Assembly: GCA_002205965.3 (NCBI GenBank)
Contig: NADL03000709.1
Span: forward strand, 230,582 to 294,581
Direction: 5' to 3'
Length of the DNA: 64,000 bases
Origin: Kappaphycus alvarezii
Taxonomy: Eukaryota; Rhodophyta; Florideophyceae; Gigartinales; Solieriaceae
Shown here one piece after another: positions 47,322 to 60,193 of this stretch. The notes under the pieces are model-generated. The model had not been told where the DNA came from. It was given only the letters and a program-made list of their open reading frames with translations, and searched no databases. Position 1 is the stretch's first letter; each line of letters starts with the position of its first letter. A program made the translations under genes and the position numbers.

Positions 47322-47889
47322 AACGGCATGATATTTTAGGATCCCATAGCCTCCTCTGCAAATATGAGTTTACGCTTCAAGAAATTCTAGATTAAATCAA
47401 ATTTCAGTATTGTAGCCCGTTTTCATAAAGCTTAATGAAAAGAAATGTAGTTTTGCTATCATGTCTGTTCATCGTTACGCTAATTTTGGGAGTAGTTCGG
47501 GGATTATTACAGTGCGAGGGCCCACATTTTTTTAATCGGGTATTACGAGCCTGCCCAAGCAAAAGATTTTCGATATATCGAAATCTGATCTCTGAAATCC
47601 GTAATAAGCGAATCGAACCATGACAAAGGGGCGGATTAAGGGCCTCACAAAGACGGAATGCAGAACAAGAGCGACCCAATGGCGGGAAGCACTTTTCCAC
47701 AGTGCCTCATAGCTTCAGAAAAGAACATACTCATTTAAAATTATAGTTATAATTTCAATTACAACATGACATGAAATCCTTCTGAGAACAACCAAATATA
47801 TGCAAAATCAAGCAAGCAGACTACATGGACATTGTACTTTGAAGTAGAAGAATAATCCTTTATTGTTTCATTTTAAACTTCAGTTACCT

Positions 47890-48850
47890 TGGTAGCGCCG
47901 ATTTGTTTTGCCTGTTCCGATCTGAGAAACGCCATGTTGACTTAGTGTCAAAGGTGGTTGTATGGCGTAACTCTAAAACGACAACAAGCAGCAATAGGTA
48001 CTCTGTTAGCGGATCCTTGGTTAACTGTGTTATACTGAGGCGATTGGCAAGTCCGTGCAGGTGGTCTGATCTGGAGATAATATTTGGTAAACACGCACAG
48101 CAACTTTCAGATATGTTTTGGGAGGACTTGAATGGCTTTTCATGAAAAACCGATCTATGCACACCGTAGGACTTAGCTCAGAACTTATGAATATAAGTTA
48201 TGGGCTATATGCCGGAGTTATACAAATTAAAACAAGCGGCTTCGCTAACTGTGTTAGATTAATTGATGGAACCGTCATTGGTATAGCAAGACCAGGCAGA
48301 AGCCATATTCTTCCGTTGGTTGCGTATAATGGCCATAAGCGGAAACATACGAAATTTTTTTTTCCGCTAGTGCTCCGAATGAGCTCATATTGCAGGGCTA
48401 TTGATTTCTAGAGGGCCGCAGAAACGATTGGACACTTTACATTCGGAGCAATATAATAACACAGACGTGAAGTACTCCATCAGTACTTCACGTCTGTGGT
48501 ACTCAGCATTGTATTTGCGGAGACTCTGTGCACAATAGAAGATGGTTTATCGAAGTTACATAGGAGGCCAGTAGTTTACAACCTCATCAATCCGCGTTTA
48601 ACAAGGGAATGGCTGCTGCCTGCGTTACATTAGAGTAGGTATTCAAAGAAATTAAGGCTTATTTTACAACTATTGACTTCAAGAGAAAGATGAAGGTGAT
48701 GAAGGTCCAGCCGGTTCTCTCTACCCATCAAAAATGCTGTTCTACAACATAGAGGTGTGTTCATACCCAACGCAGACATCCATTTATTTCAATTTTTGCC
48801 CCTCCATCAATTGATGAACATCTATAACTTGCAGAAATGCATTATCAATG
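47890..48850 (+). pseudogene. Harbinger/PIF-like (DDE_Tnp_4) transposase, decayed
   Basis: Motifs in order: SGSLVNCVILRRLASPCRW with SDLEIIFGKHAQQLSDMFW (48010-48125), NCVRLIDGTVIGIARPGR (first catalytic D, 48248-48300), AYNGHKRKHTKFF (48320-48360), a gap with stops, then WVFKEIKAYFTTIDFKRK-like sequence (48635-48690, its W codon now a stop). The middle part with the second acid is not clear. Perfect inverted repeat arms at 48460-48498 fall inside the reading. It differs from the transposase at 32 kb in all blocks. The convergent coiled-coil ORF that follows would suit the second ORF of Harbinger elements. Confidence 0.72.
48460..48498. repeat. Perfect 17-bp hairpin with 5-nt loop
   Basis: The arms 48460-48476 and 48482-48498 are exact reverse complements (CACAGACGTGAAGTACT) around the loop CCATC. 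It lies in the middle of the decayed transposase. Confidence 0.9.
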
Positions 48851-49039
48851 AGGTAAAATCAAGTACTTTATCGAGCGCGAGGGGCCGAACAGCAAGGAAA
48901 AAGTCAGGGTTGCGCAGCCCTCGCGAAGAGCGAGCTGAATAGCTTTCTCGCGTGGGCGGGGAAGTTAGTAAGATTTGAAGACTAAACTTAAAATTTAGTA
49001 GTATCAAATGAGTCCCCAAAGCGCAACAACTCGCGTTTT

Positions 49040-49949
49040 TTCACTTCCGTCCACATGCCTCGATCCTAAGCTTGGAGATCTTTAGTTCCAACTTCTGAGA
49101 GGCTTCTAACTCCCTGCTCCTTTCGATGCGATCCTTTTCACTCCCTTAGGACTCGAACGCAAGCTTCTCACGCTCTAATTTCAAACGATCTTTATCGACC
49201 TCAATGATAGCAAGATCGGCTTCACGGAGATGCATCACGAACCTGTCCATTTCTCCTACAACTATACCTTCGTTGATCGTCCGTGCTGCTTTGCAAGGAC
49301 GCTGGCTGCTCAATATGTCTCTTGCATTAGCTGCGCTCCCAGAATATGAGTGTTCCGACCTTCACCGCTTTGCTACTATGTTGATCAACTCCCTTTCAAC
49401 TCTATCCTTATGTTTTCTTCGTCATGCTCTTTAACTGACTTCCTATCCAATCCTTTAATCGTCTTTATATCATCTCGTGCTACACGCATTATCAAAAGAA
49501 GCTCATCCATATCACATACCTCTCCGCCCACCCCTGATCGATATTGATCCCTTTTATCCGACATTTGACATAACGAATGTAACCTCTTGCGCCTGTCTTG
49601 AGCACATTTAGCTGAAAACTTCTGCTGAATGCGGGTTTCTTATTGAACTTATCTGAAATTACTTCGAAACGCTTTAGAAAGTTACCATATGCCGCTATGT
49701 GGGCTTTGCTGCGTCAACTTCAAGAAAAATGATAATATATTCCTATTTAGAAAAACGTGAATGGAGACCCTTCGTTTCTTTTTCTGGTGAGAGCGGAGGA
49801 GTGAATACAAGAATTTCATCTGCTTGAGGCACTTGGACTGGCACAGGCTCCACGGTTGCTGTTTGTTGATGAGGTTGCTGCTTCGATTTCTTAGATTGCT
49901 GATTGTCGGTTGTTGTATTACCTACCGTAAGCGGATGAATGTTGAGCAA
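49040..49949 (-). pseudogene. Coiled-coil ORF remnant, possibly the MYB/SANT-type partner of the Harbinger-like element
   Basis: From 49949 the frame reads MLNIHPLTVGNTTTDNQQSK and a Pro/Gln-rich part. Around 49600-49500 AQEVTF and CQMSDKRDQYRSGVGGEV appear, and further down MDELLLIMRVARDDIKTIKG (about 49515-49450). Near 49250-49090 READLAIIEVDKDRLKLERE and EKDRIERSRELEASQKLEL form a charged coiled coil. This layout resembles the DNA-binding partner proteins of Harbinger-type elements. The assignment rests on pattern and position only, and several frameshifts are needed. Confidence 0.42.
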
Positions 49950-52500
49950 GTGTTTTTGTGAAAATGATGGTCGTTTAAGTTGAGTGCTAGTTGGGTGAGG
50001 CAGTTTTTGTTATGAAGTCGGAGATGTGGTAGAATAGGTTGGGGGGTGTCGAGGGATACGGTGATGGGTGGGGGGTGCCTTCGAGGATTTTAAGTACATA
50101 GATCGATGATGGGAAGATCGGTTCTGTTGTCGTAAGCTAAATTATCACATTTTTGGTTTCCCTCGTAAATATTCCTCGCGGGTGTTCACTAACTACTGGG
50201 ATTTTAGAAATGTTCGTAACGAGACATTTGCAGAATTCTGCAAATGACTGACTTGCAGACTATAATTTTCTGCCGAGTTTTAGTCATATTTTATTCTGGA
50301 AACCGTAGGCGTAAAACCACTAATAACCACAACTGCACCAGCGATGAACAAAATATCTCACTTCGTTCGATTCACACGTTTGTCTGTACTCCACTGCACT
50401 TAGTAAGCACTTTCAATTGTTTCAAAAACCCTCTGCGAGGTACTTTTCTGCATTCTCTTTCGACATCTGGAATCTTCTTATCATGATTTTCAATGGCAAC
50501 CATTGTAGCTTCTTTTTAATTCTTACAGTGCTTCTCAAATTCTACTGAAACTCTCCGTTGCGCTGTCGCTTGACGGAGAGCAATCACTTCGTCCAGAGTG
50601 ACACATTGTAGTGCTGCTCTGCTGCATGAAGCTCATATCAGTGATTGGAGCTTACTGTCTTTGATTAAGCTCTATAGTCGCCTTTCGACAAGGAAATTTT
50701 GTTCGCAATCTCAGCTTTCTGTAGTACTGTACTTATCTCTTTGACAATTGTGGCAGGTTCTTGGGCATTCTGAATTGCTTCCTTAGTTAATGCAAGGGTA
50801 TGATCATCACTAATTAGTTGCATATTCTGGGCAATTCTATGAGTTGAAGCATCAAAGTTAGAGAATGTTCATGCGATTCATCAAGGTTTGTAGTAAAAAG
50901 GAACAGAAAATCTTTTTCAGATGGAAACAGACATATTTATTCAAATATATTCGATATTTACAGCGATTTTACTCTTTAAAAAAAAACTTCTATACCCCAT
51001 TAAAAGCTGCGTCGACTGCTCATTGAGAACAGAAAGAGTCTCGCAGTTCCCAACATCCACTCCTAAATTTTTTATTTATATGTTTATTGCACGGTTGCAC
51101 CATTGGAGACGTGTTCCAGATATAATCATTGCTTCAATGTTGTTTCCCTTACATTCTGTAATTCACTCTATTCCGTTTCGAGACGTTTGTAGATCAGAGT
51201 TGGAATCATATTATTTTATCCTGCAGTTTTATGAATGAAAATTTTGATTTGCTTGATAGTTTTGTGGAGTGTAATTTTCCTTCGGACCGTTTTTGGTGAT
51301 TTTCACAACAGCTGAAGACAACTGGACCCATTTTCAGAAGAGAAACGGGAGGTAACACGCTCAACAGCTTTCCTGAAAGTTCCCTGAAAATATCAAAACA
51401 GCGCTCATTACTTATCTTCCCTTGCACTGAGAAGAAACAACCAATCTTTAAACCCTTACTAGAAACAAGAAAAACTATTGTAATGTGTTTATAAGCCCAG
51501 CTGATGCTGCTGCACGCCTTGTACCCTCCTGCGAGACTATGTGCGGCAGTAGTAAGGACTTTATATTTCGCACCCTTTATGCCATCAACTGATTTTCTTT
51601 CATGTTCCAAATGCGGATTTCGTTGGAAATGATACCAAACTTTTGCCCCTCGATCTCCAGATGTTTACTAAAAATGAGATCGACATGGTTGTATTCTTCG
51701 CATTTAGTTTCGAGCCTTTTTTTGGTTTCCATGCTCTATATTCCAGTTCGCGATGACTTGCGAGGAAGGGCTAAAATATTTTCTGGGGAGTAATGCTGTT
51801 TTCGAAACCAGGAAGGCCATCTGAAGCAACCTCTTCCATCATGTATTGGAGTTATTCATATTTCAGGGCATCTACCGGATGCGCAAAATACCGAAGGCGG
51901 TGGAAATTTTCCTCCTAGTCTTCTGCTTTCAAATCAGTTACTCTTTCCGCTTAAAGATTTCCTCCGAGACTCGCAAACGTTTTTCATGTCTCTTATCCAT
52001 GCATTTCATTTCCCTTATCCATGCACTGCTTCATTTCTCCAAAGACACCAATACTGAATGCTGAAACATGAGATGCCGCTATCGCTCTAATAGAAAGCTT
52101 ATTTCTAGCTTTGGTGTTCCTCGTCATATTGTAGCGTAATAATGCAAGGGAATTTTCACAGCATTTCATTCTGACTGAATCTGTGGCACCTGACTTTGCT
52201 TCAGTTGCTCTCTGCATCTTCATCGATCGAGGTATCGTTCACTGGATCCGTGCTTATTTAGTGTTTGCAGCCGCACACCAAGCAGTATCAAGCTTCTTGG
52301 TACAGGAAATGCAGAAGGCGTACTTGGAAACGGGTTTTCACAACATAGAACCAAAAATCGTTTTATATCCTACCAAACCCCACTGTTGTTCCAAAGCGGA
52401 TTAATCGCTCGAATATATCTCTTATATGCTACACTGGGCAGGATCTACCTAATAAAGACACAAGAAACCTGATATATAATAGTCTTTGTCTATAATACTG
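49950..52500. other. Stretch with possible decayed coiled-coil coding sequence, unrecognised
   Basis: On the minus strand, FDASTHRIAQNMQLISDDHT (about 50870-50810) and the frame 51610-51206 (MEHERKSVDGIKGAKYKVL and on, 134 codons) look protein-like. The region just upstream reads METKKRLETKCEEYNHVDL (51733-51675) in another frame. Together they might be one decayed gene on the minus strand. I do not recognise a family. Confidence 0.3.
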
Positions 52501-55500
52501 ACCCCCGACTGTTTCTCAGGGGCCTAATCAATGAATTGGTCCTATCCATAGTACTATATACTGGACCATCTCTATTTTAAAATTATTTTTTTCAATACCC
52601 GATTGAATATTACGTATTAATAGCTTGAAAAACGTTTTGTGGAAGGTTTTTTACAAATTAGTATTTAAAATAGCTACCTGTGCTAGAATAGTCATCCTTT
52701 CTCATCAATTATCAATCATACCTCTACAAAAAAAACACAAATGTCAGACATAAATACGCTCTACCCACACTTATTCGTACATTAATGTTAGTCATATCCT
52801 AGTTGACCTAGTTGAATCGACTCAAGTCAGGTACAGTCAGTAAGTTAGTTGTCAAATACTGTGTGTGGTTGACACAGACACCCGCACTATACACGTTTAA
52901 AATAGTTCAGTGATGCAATTTATCGTTTAGGCTCCCCTTATAGAAAGCGCTTCCTCTATTAAAATTATTCTATTGGGTCGAAGTCTACTTCCTATCGTGG
53001 TATCCCTTGTTGCTATACTTGGTTGGGTAACGAAACATTAAAATGTAAACTACTTCAGGGGCCTTGGGGCCTTCGGTTTCCTGAAGACTTCACAGTGTTG
53101 CATTTAGTATTTTTGAATTTTCTGGTCTACCTAGAGTATAATAAATACAGAGACTCGGCCGAGTAGCGGCCTGAGCGAGTCATCGGTTTCACAAGATTCG
53201 TCTGTAGGATATATATTTTATCAAAAACTGATATTTAGCCTCGTTAATCCATATTTTTCTATCCTACTTATGTATTTAGACTATGTATTTACACTGTGTT
53301 ATGCATGAATGCAGTGTTTGTTGTAAAGTATGTGTAAAAATCATGCCCATAAATTACCTCAAATACCCTCACACTATCCCTCCAGTAAACATTACCAAGT
53401 ATTTACACAGTAAGAGGCATCAGTGCAACTTGTGCAATATACCCAGCCACCGGTGTAAAACATAATTTCATACTACTTTGTGCCAAGCCAATGACATGAA
53501 GCCATTGTGGCTATCTTGAGTGCTTTTCGAAACATTTTTGACCTCACCAATCAGCAATTTCTTTACGCCTCGTTGCCAATTGGACGAATATAGCTTTTAC
53601 ATGATGTTTTGTCCTGCTCGTATCACTGAGAGCTGTTGAATGAGCCTGCAGAGCCTTGTACTTTGATACCTATAGGATCGCTTTTTCTAGAATACCTTTG
53701 AATCCAGTATAGTTTGCTTACAATTTATCTCTGCTGGTGTTGAGTACTTTTTCTATATAAACCCTATTTTGATGCCTTTTTATGTTCAGTGAAAGCATTA
53801 ACCAACAGTTCAACTACCTATTACCTTTTTTTTGCGCTGAATAGGGTCCTCTGTAGCTTCCGATTGGGATTTGAGCTGGTTATAGAATTTATTCTCTACA
53901 ATAATCTCTAGCACTGAAATATTGTGCGAGAGCTATTTCACCGCAGCTACTTACCTGAATATGGCCTCGCCGGCCTTTGCAATTGAATTAATACGAACAA
54001 GAAGCAATACTTATATTTCAACCTAACCAACCGTTATAGTCTAATAAATGAGTTTAAACTTTTCTGCAGCCTCACCGCTAACGCCGGAAGTCTACCACAG
54101 TATACTATCCCTCTAATTTACGCCACACCCATAATATACAACTTCGTACGGGCCTTATCTAAACAAATACATTAGATGTCAATCAAATCTGGAGGACATG
54201 GGAAGGATTACTGGACACTGTATCGGGTAGTACAAATCAGATGTTGACAATGATAGCGATGCGTAACGTGTGTGATGTGGATAATTCTAAGTCATTCATC
54301 GCTTTAATGTAAGTTGGGTGCCAAAGTAACCGTTTCGTCCAAAGACAAATGTAGAGCAGCAAAATTTAAAAGTCTCCTGCTTATTCAAACTCTTGGTTTT
54401 TGCAGAATTAATCTTTATCATCTAACAAATAAGCACATTTGCTGCGCAATTATTCGTGTCTAGGTCCCTGAAAATTTCCACCCCCATCCACCATGACCAA
54501 GCAACATAGATTGTCTCGGAATACCCAATGGCCAGAAATTCTGGTGGCGACGCATACCGCAGTACAAAACTCGCTTTACATCCTTGCCAATTTTGCTTTG
54601 AAACGGGAACAAGAAACTTCCTGGTACAGCGGAAACCCGCGTCTGGGGGACAGTGACGATGAAAAAGACCCCAGCTGCCCATTTTTTTGATGCATTGTAC
54701 GATTTTAAAAGAAATAGCTCGGGCAACAAATGAAAAATTTCGATACAGCTGAGTTTCACGCCGTTTGGGACATTTTTTCTTAAATATTGGATTAATTTTA
54801 CAACATTGGTGCTAGCCGTAAATCTCTGTTTGTATGGGAAGATTTTTTTCATGTCATTAGTGTTACTGAAACATGGTTTAAATTGGAATGTATTAGAAAT
54901 AGTTTTTTAATTGAAGGTTCCAACTTTCGAGCGACTTATAACTAGGTTCACTATTTGCATGCGCATGCCTGCCGGTGCTTTCTTATGACTGAGTTTATAG
55001 AAAATATGAGATTTTCAGATTTACTGAAAGATAGAGTGAAATTTCGCAACTGGCCAACCAAAAGCTCTGCCACCAATTTTACTTTCCGAAAAGCAACCGG
55101 TTCAAGTGAGAATATTCAGGAATAAATAAGTACCACGGCGGGAAAAAAGCTGTACGGACTCAAGAAGTAAATGTTTTGCTCAGTGACATGACAATTAAAA
55201 GTAATAAAAGCTCCCATAGCTTCGTTTCTGATCTGGAAATCGTTCAGCTCAATATTCTATTTCACATGTTCGATTTGCGTAAAAAAGAAGGGTAGCGAGG
55301 AGTTATGGACACTGTTATTTTAGTTTAAAAGTAACCAAAGAAATGGAGCGTGTGATAAAATAAGGGTACTAAGGTGCAGCTGAGATTTTAAGTGCAGCAG
55401 TTCCGCAGAAAAAGCCTAATAAATACCATTTAATGAGAGACGAAGAAACTATCAACCTCATAATCAGATTGAAAAGAACTATAACTATATTTGAAAACTT

Positions 55501-57440
55501 ATTTGAGCCTTCATGCTTATTGCGAGGGGCTGTGGGAAGAAATTGGAAAAGGATATGGATGTGTTACGATGCTTTATTTATGCTTTACGTGGCATTGAAA
55601 ATATTTTTACATTCAATTTCACGGTCTCCATGAGAAATAGAATGCTTATAATACAAAGCACATACAGTTTTATGAACTGTATGTGCTTTGTAGAGAATGA
55701 AATACAAAAGCAGAGACTAGAGCCAAAAGTTTGCATGTCACGTCAAGCACAGGAGATTGACTGCTTACGATTTTCATGCTAACGAAAATACATCGTGACA
55801 TCCTGTAACCCTTAAATTTATCGCCGATTGGCACCTTTTCTCGTCCCAATTTCTGTCTCCCACGCCTAAATGACGCGATATTCTTTCTTTCTCACTTGCC
55901 CGTTCTTAACCGGCCACATCGTCAGCTTCCACATGCGCAGAACACTTTCCTCTCACTAAATGCCCCGGCAACCACGCAAATGGAATCACGCGGATGCAAT
56001 CTATACGCACGAAAGGGTTTCTGCTTCCTCTCTTCAACCTTCATTTTAGCAGAAAACATGTCTATCCTAATGAAAAAGTACCTGTCCTTCTCATCTCCTC
56101 GAGTAGAATCTCTGCGAAATACACCCACAAATGCACGCCCAACACCGCCAGAAAACCCAAACTCCGACCCAGGCCATCACCGCAGCCCAGTGAACCCCGC
56201 TAGATTTGAACCACACACCTGAGCATTTTTTTTCAGCAAGCACACACTGTTGCATCCATCTCTTATTCTCTAGATAAGTAGACCGCTTAATAAACTCACA
56301 TATACCTCTACCCTGTAGAAGAAAACATTCCCACCTTCACAAATTTATAAAAAATGACGGCCAACGTCCCCAACGAACTGCGGCAGAGAAAATATATTTC
56401 AGGCGAGGTCAGCCGCCAGAACACGTCAAATCAAAGCCAAATCAACGATAACTTTCGCGCCAAGTTCGACGAATTCGACGCCCAGAGCGTCGCTATCAGG
56501 GATTAATGCGATCCTTAAGTCACGAAGGAAGCCGATCAACTCTCGCTTCAAGCTAATGAAACTAAGGCTCTTCTGAATACCTCCCAAAAAGGATTAGTGT
56601 CCCATTTTACGCAATCAAAAGCCGCTCTAAAGCCTTCAGCACTCGGAAATCAAATATGTTCTCATGAACACTAACAGTAGCAACCATAAACATAATGAAA
56701 GCAGCTATACAACACCTCACAACCGTATAGTTCTCCAGGAGTCGTTTTATCATCGTGTAGACCGATTTTACTAACCTAGCTAACGACTGTCCCACAATGA
56801 TGCACCTGACGGCGATTTATTCTGCCTATTTATGCATTTCGACAAACCTGCTTCGCCTTTCTAAAGGAGGGACCCAAAAACTCCGTACTCTGAAGCGACT
56901 TTCGTCTCCCGGGTTTTTATTGATATGGGGCCTATATATGGGCATTAAAAAGATCGTTTGTGGCCATAAGGTACTCCCGTTGCCATTTGAAAACATCTTT
57001 AGCGACAAAATTCGTCGCATTACCCAACCATAAGACCTATTGCACCTCCCAACGCATGTCAAGATCATAGCTTTTTGCGCATCGCAGAGCCCATCAACTT
57101 GGACATTTACCGTTACCTTCGCATCTTATTGAAGAACTGGAAATTCAATTTCTCTCTGATGCTCAAAAGAGAGCGTAAACTACTCAAAAGACTTACTTCA
57201 ACAACTTGCACACATACCTCAACCTTGTTCAGTATTACAGACTTCAATAAATTATCATCAGTGAATACATTATTATTTGGCGATATCACAAAAATTAAAG
57301 AGTTTAGTGACATGGTTAGCAAGGGACATCCCCTGTAACAACATAGGGGTTTCAAATCTTTTTTTGGGCTAATCCCATTGGTGCAAGAGATCAGCCTCCA
57401 AAACAAACCAGTAAGCCTGCATCGGTATCAAGATGCAGGC
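52501..57440. other. AT-rich stretch without a recognised gene
   Basis: Short frames only. 54493-54690 plus (MTKQHRLSRNTQWPEILVAT) and 56354-56503 plus (MTANVPNELRQRKYISGEV, hydrophilic) begin with reasonable ATGs but match nothing I know. 57075-57338 plus is open for 87 codons without a motif. One perfect hairpin is listed separately. Confidence 0.5.
55653..55691. repeat. Second perfect 17-bp hairpin with 5-nt loop
   Basis: The arms 55653-55669 and 55675-55691 are exact reverse complements (ACAAAGCACATACAGTT) around TTATG. Arm and loop lengths equal those of the hairpin at 48460, but the sequence differs. Confidence 0.9.
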
Positions 57441-57460
57441 CTACAAAAGGTGCAATAATA

Positions 57461-57705
57461 GACCACTGCACCACCGACCCACTTTCATTGCACCCCGACC
57501 ATATACCACTGCACCCCCCGAACATATACCACTGAAACTCCGACCATAGACTCTGGACCACCGAATGAAGACGCCGCTTCACCGAATATAGACGCCACAC
57601 CACCGATGATAGACCACTGCACCACCGACCACAGACTACTGTACCACCGACACTACCACTGCACCACGGACCACCACCGATAAATACATTATCGACCACC
57701 GCTGC
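57461..57705. repeat. Degenerate minisatellite
   Basis: About ten imperfect units of roughly 20-30 bp are built on ACCACTGCACCACCGACC-like words with ATAGAC spacers. It opens a long minus-strand frame (57391-57699) rich in Trp, Cys, Ser and Gly, which I take as a by-product of the repeat. Confidence 0.75.
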
Positions 57706-57736
57706 TGCTGCTGTCTATCTCGATTCTCGCTGCTCT

Positions 57737-58260
57737 TTGGCGTTGCCGAACTTACTTGTGAGTGGGTCTCCTCCACAAGATAGTCTATTGTGCGATACAA
57801 AGCCTGTCTTGTGCCGTGCCTGTAACTGCATTTGCAGGCTCAGGGGAGGGACTTGCGTTGGCCTCCGCCACTCTCTAGTCTACCGTTCTATACAGGGGCT
57901 AGTGTGTGCCGTGCCTGTTACTCCAACCGGGAACTCAAGTGTTGAACTTGGATCTAAAGGAGCGAAACTCTGGTCAAATTTATTATATGCAACTGTAAAT
58001 TCGGGTTGCTACCGGGGAACCATTGGTCAAATTTATTGGACAGTATGTCTTGCTCTGGCTGCCCAACTGGGGGACCCTTGCCCAAGTTATAAGACAACCT
58101 GCTGCCTCCTAAGAAGCCCTGGGAGAGTGATGTGCGCAAATTCGCGCACGAAAAAATCTAGATGAGGACCATGATTGTATACAGTATCGGAATTGGGAAG
58201 ATATTTTTACAGTTTTTGAATTTGCAAGATATTTTTAATTTGGGTGAGTGTGGCAAATTC
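57737..58260. repeat. Short duplicated segments left of element 3
   Basis: The stretch TAGTCTA to GTGCCGTGCCTGT recurs about 100 bp later (near 57780 and 57877). GGTCAAATTTATT occurs near 57972 and 58025, and AAGATATTTTTA near 58199 and 58228. It may belong to the 5' LTR or flank of element 3. The plus frame 57737-58165 crosses these duplications and shows no domain. Confidence 0.45.
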
Positions 58261-58934
58261 GTCGGCTGATTTTTTCATTTTAGGACACGCTGTCATAGTA
58301 GATGTCAGTACAGTTCCAGGTTGTGGTGATACGACAAGTAGCTCTGAAAGGTCTATATAATGGCCACATCAATTCCCACCCCTGGCCGATGGATGGCTGG
58401 CATGGGTATGGCACCTAGATATTTACCTTGAGGAAATATCTTCTAATAGTCTCTCTGGTTCACACGATTACCGTGAATACATTTTATGGTTATTAGTATG
58501 TTTGTTGGAGACTTTTGGGGTAGCCAAAAGTCTATATAAGCCGAGTAAACTGCTTCCTTTAGTGGAGGTGAAGCAAGTTGGCAGACAACTTCAAGCCAAG
58601 TCCCGAGTAGTAGGAAGTTGAGAGTCAACTTCACACCCAAGAAAACTTTTTCTTACGCTAGTCGCAGAGCGTCGGTGGTAGACCCTGCCCCTTTTATACT
58701 TGCTTGTAGCTTCCTCATCTCTCTTCTATATACACTCCCTTTTGTTCGTTCAACAATACCACGGTAGCACTTTTGTCGCTCGCAACACCTCCTTTTCAGG
58801 GTAATCGGTTCTGAGGATCTCTTCCCCTGCCGATTTACCCATATCATTTGGTACTCTTGTGGAGGGGTTGCACCCGAGGTATTCGAGTTGAGCAGTAGTA
58901 AGGAACACTTCAGGGGTATTTCTTTTCTGTAATC

Positions 58935-59891
58935 ATGGATCTCAACGCTGCTCGTATAACGTTCACAGGCGGCAAGACTGAAGACGTTGAGGAGTTTCTT
59001 TACACATATGTCAACGTTGTGATGCGAGAGAAGGGCGATGAAGAGAAGGCCGCAAGTATCTTCGCCTATCTTCATGGTGACGCAAAGCACAAATATAAGT
59101 CCAAGTTTATCGACGGGTGGTCTCTTAACGGAATGGGCGTAACTTCGGTGAGGTATGTGAGTGGCTTGTGAAAGAGTATGCTAAGGAGTAGAACCAGATG
59201 AGATGATTCGTACTGCCATAGAGGCCCGGCTCAACTTCGACGATTTGTTAAGCTCATTGGTGTACTTGTGTGATCTTTATGAAAGGCTGGGTTCAACGCC
59301 CAAGCCAAGTACGGAATGCTGCGTAAGGCGGCTATGGGGGATAAGCGGCTCTCCGATTTCCTCCTCATCAAGGGCCCTCATACTTTTGATGAACTGAAGG
59401 GTACCATAGTAGAATTTGTCAAAAATTCGGAGACGTTTCAGTCACTGAGTGAGGTACCGAGGGAAACCCGCACATCGATGTCTATCGTACATCCTGAAAA
59501 GAATTATCAAAGGCCGGCTACTAGTGCAGCGGCATTAGAATCTGTCAGGAGCGATGTCAAAAATTTGGAAGAAAGGTTGGAAACCCGATTCGATAATCGA
59601 CTTGACATGATAACCTCGCAGTTGGAAAGCCTTACTCTTACCATTAAGAAGAACCAGTCTGGGGCCCCTAAGGCCGCAGAAGTCTGTTCTTACTGTCACA
59701 AGCCTGGACACTTTGCAAACAGGTGTCCTGATAATCCACATAGAAACACTCGTTGTGCAAAGTGCGGTCGATATGGGCATCATGAAAGTAACTGCTGGTC
59801 TAAAGACAACAGAAGAGCAAATTTATCGGAAGCAAGGAGTGAGTCAGGACCAGAGGTGAAAATCTTACAAATAGAAGGGATCAAAGGTTGA
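58935..59891 (+). pseudogene. Element 3 Gag with two zinc knuckles
   Basis: Starts at the ATG at 58935 (MDLNAARITFTGGKTEDVE). The first part is interrupted around 59160-59310 by stops and a frameshift. The second part, frame 59316-59891, is open for 191 codons: a coiled-coil (LESVRSDVKNLEERLETRF), then two standard CX2CX4HX4C knuckles, CSYCHKPGHFANRC and CAKCGRYGHHESNC (59690-59795). These are the intact counterparts of the damaged knuckles in element 2. Confidence 0.87.
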
Positions 59892-60193
59892 CGGATGCCG
59901 GTAACGTATCCATCGCTGAAGAGATTAGTCAAGTCAATGTGACAAAAAGGGATGGGGAAGGGAACATTTTATCGAAGAAACCTAGGCTAGAGTATGGAAT
60001 GCTGGAGCATATCCCAGCACCTGTACCTCCTCGAACCAAGAGGTCTGCAAGTTGTTCCAGGAGTGGGAGTCACTCCGGCCAAGAAGGCGAAAAAGAGTAA
60101 GAAAGTTAAGAGTATCTCTAAGGACGTACTAGAGTATGTGAAAGAGGTACAATTTGGTGGCTGAGCTGCATCGGCCCCAACTGGGATAAACGT

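Noticed and set aside
56190-56222. GGTTCAAATC on the minus strand, like a tRNA T-loop
   Set aside because: The flanking bases do not pair to a T-stem and there is no D-arm or acceptor stem.
57391-57699. Minus-strand frame of 102 codons rich in Trp, Cys, Gly and Ser
   Set aside because: It is the translation of the CACC-rich minisatellite, not an independent gene.
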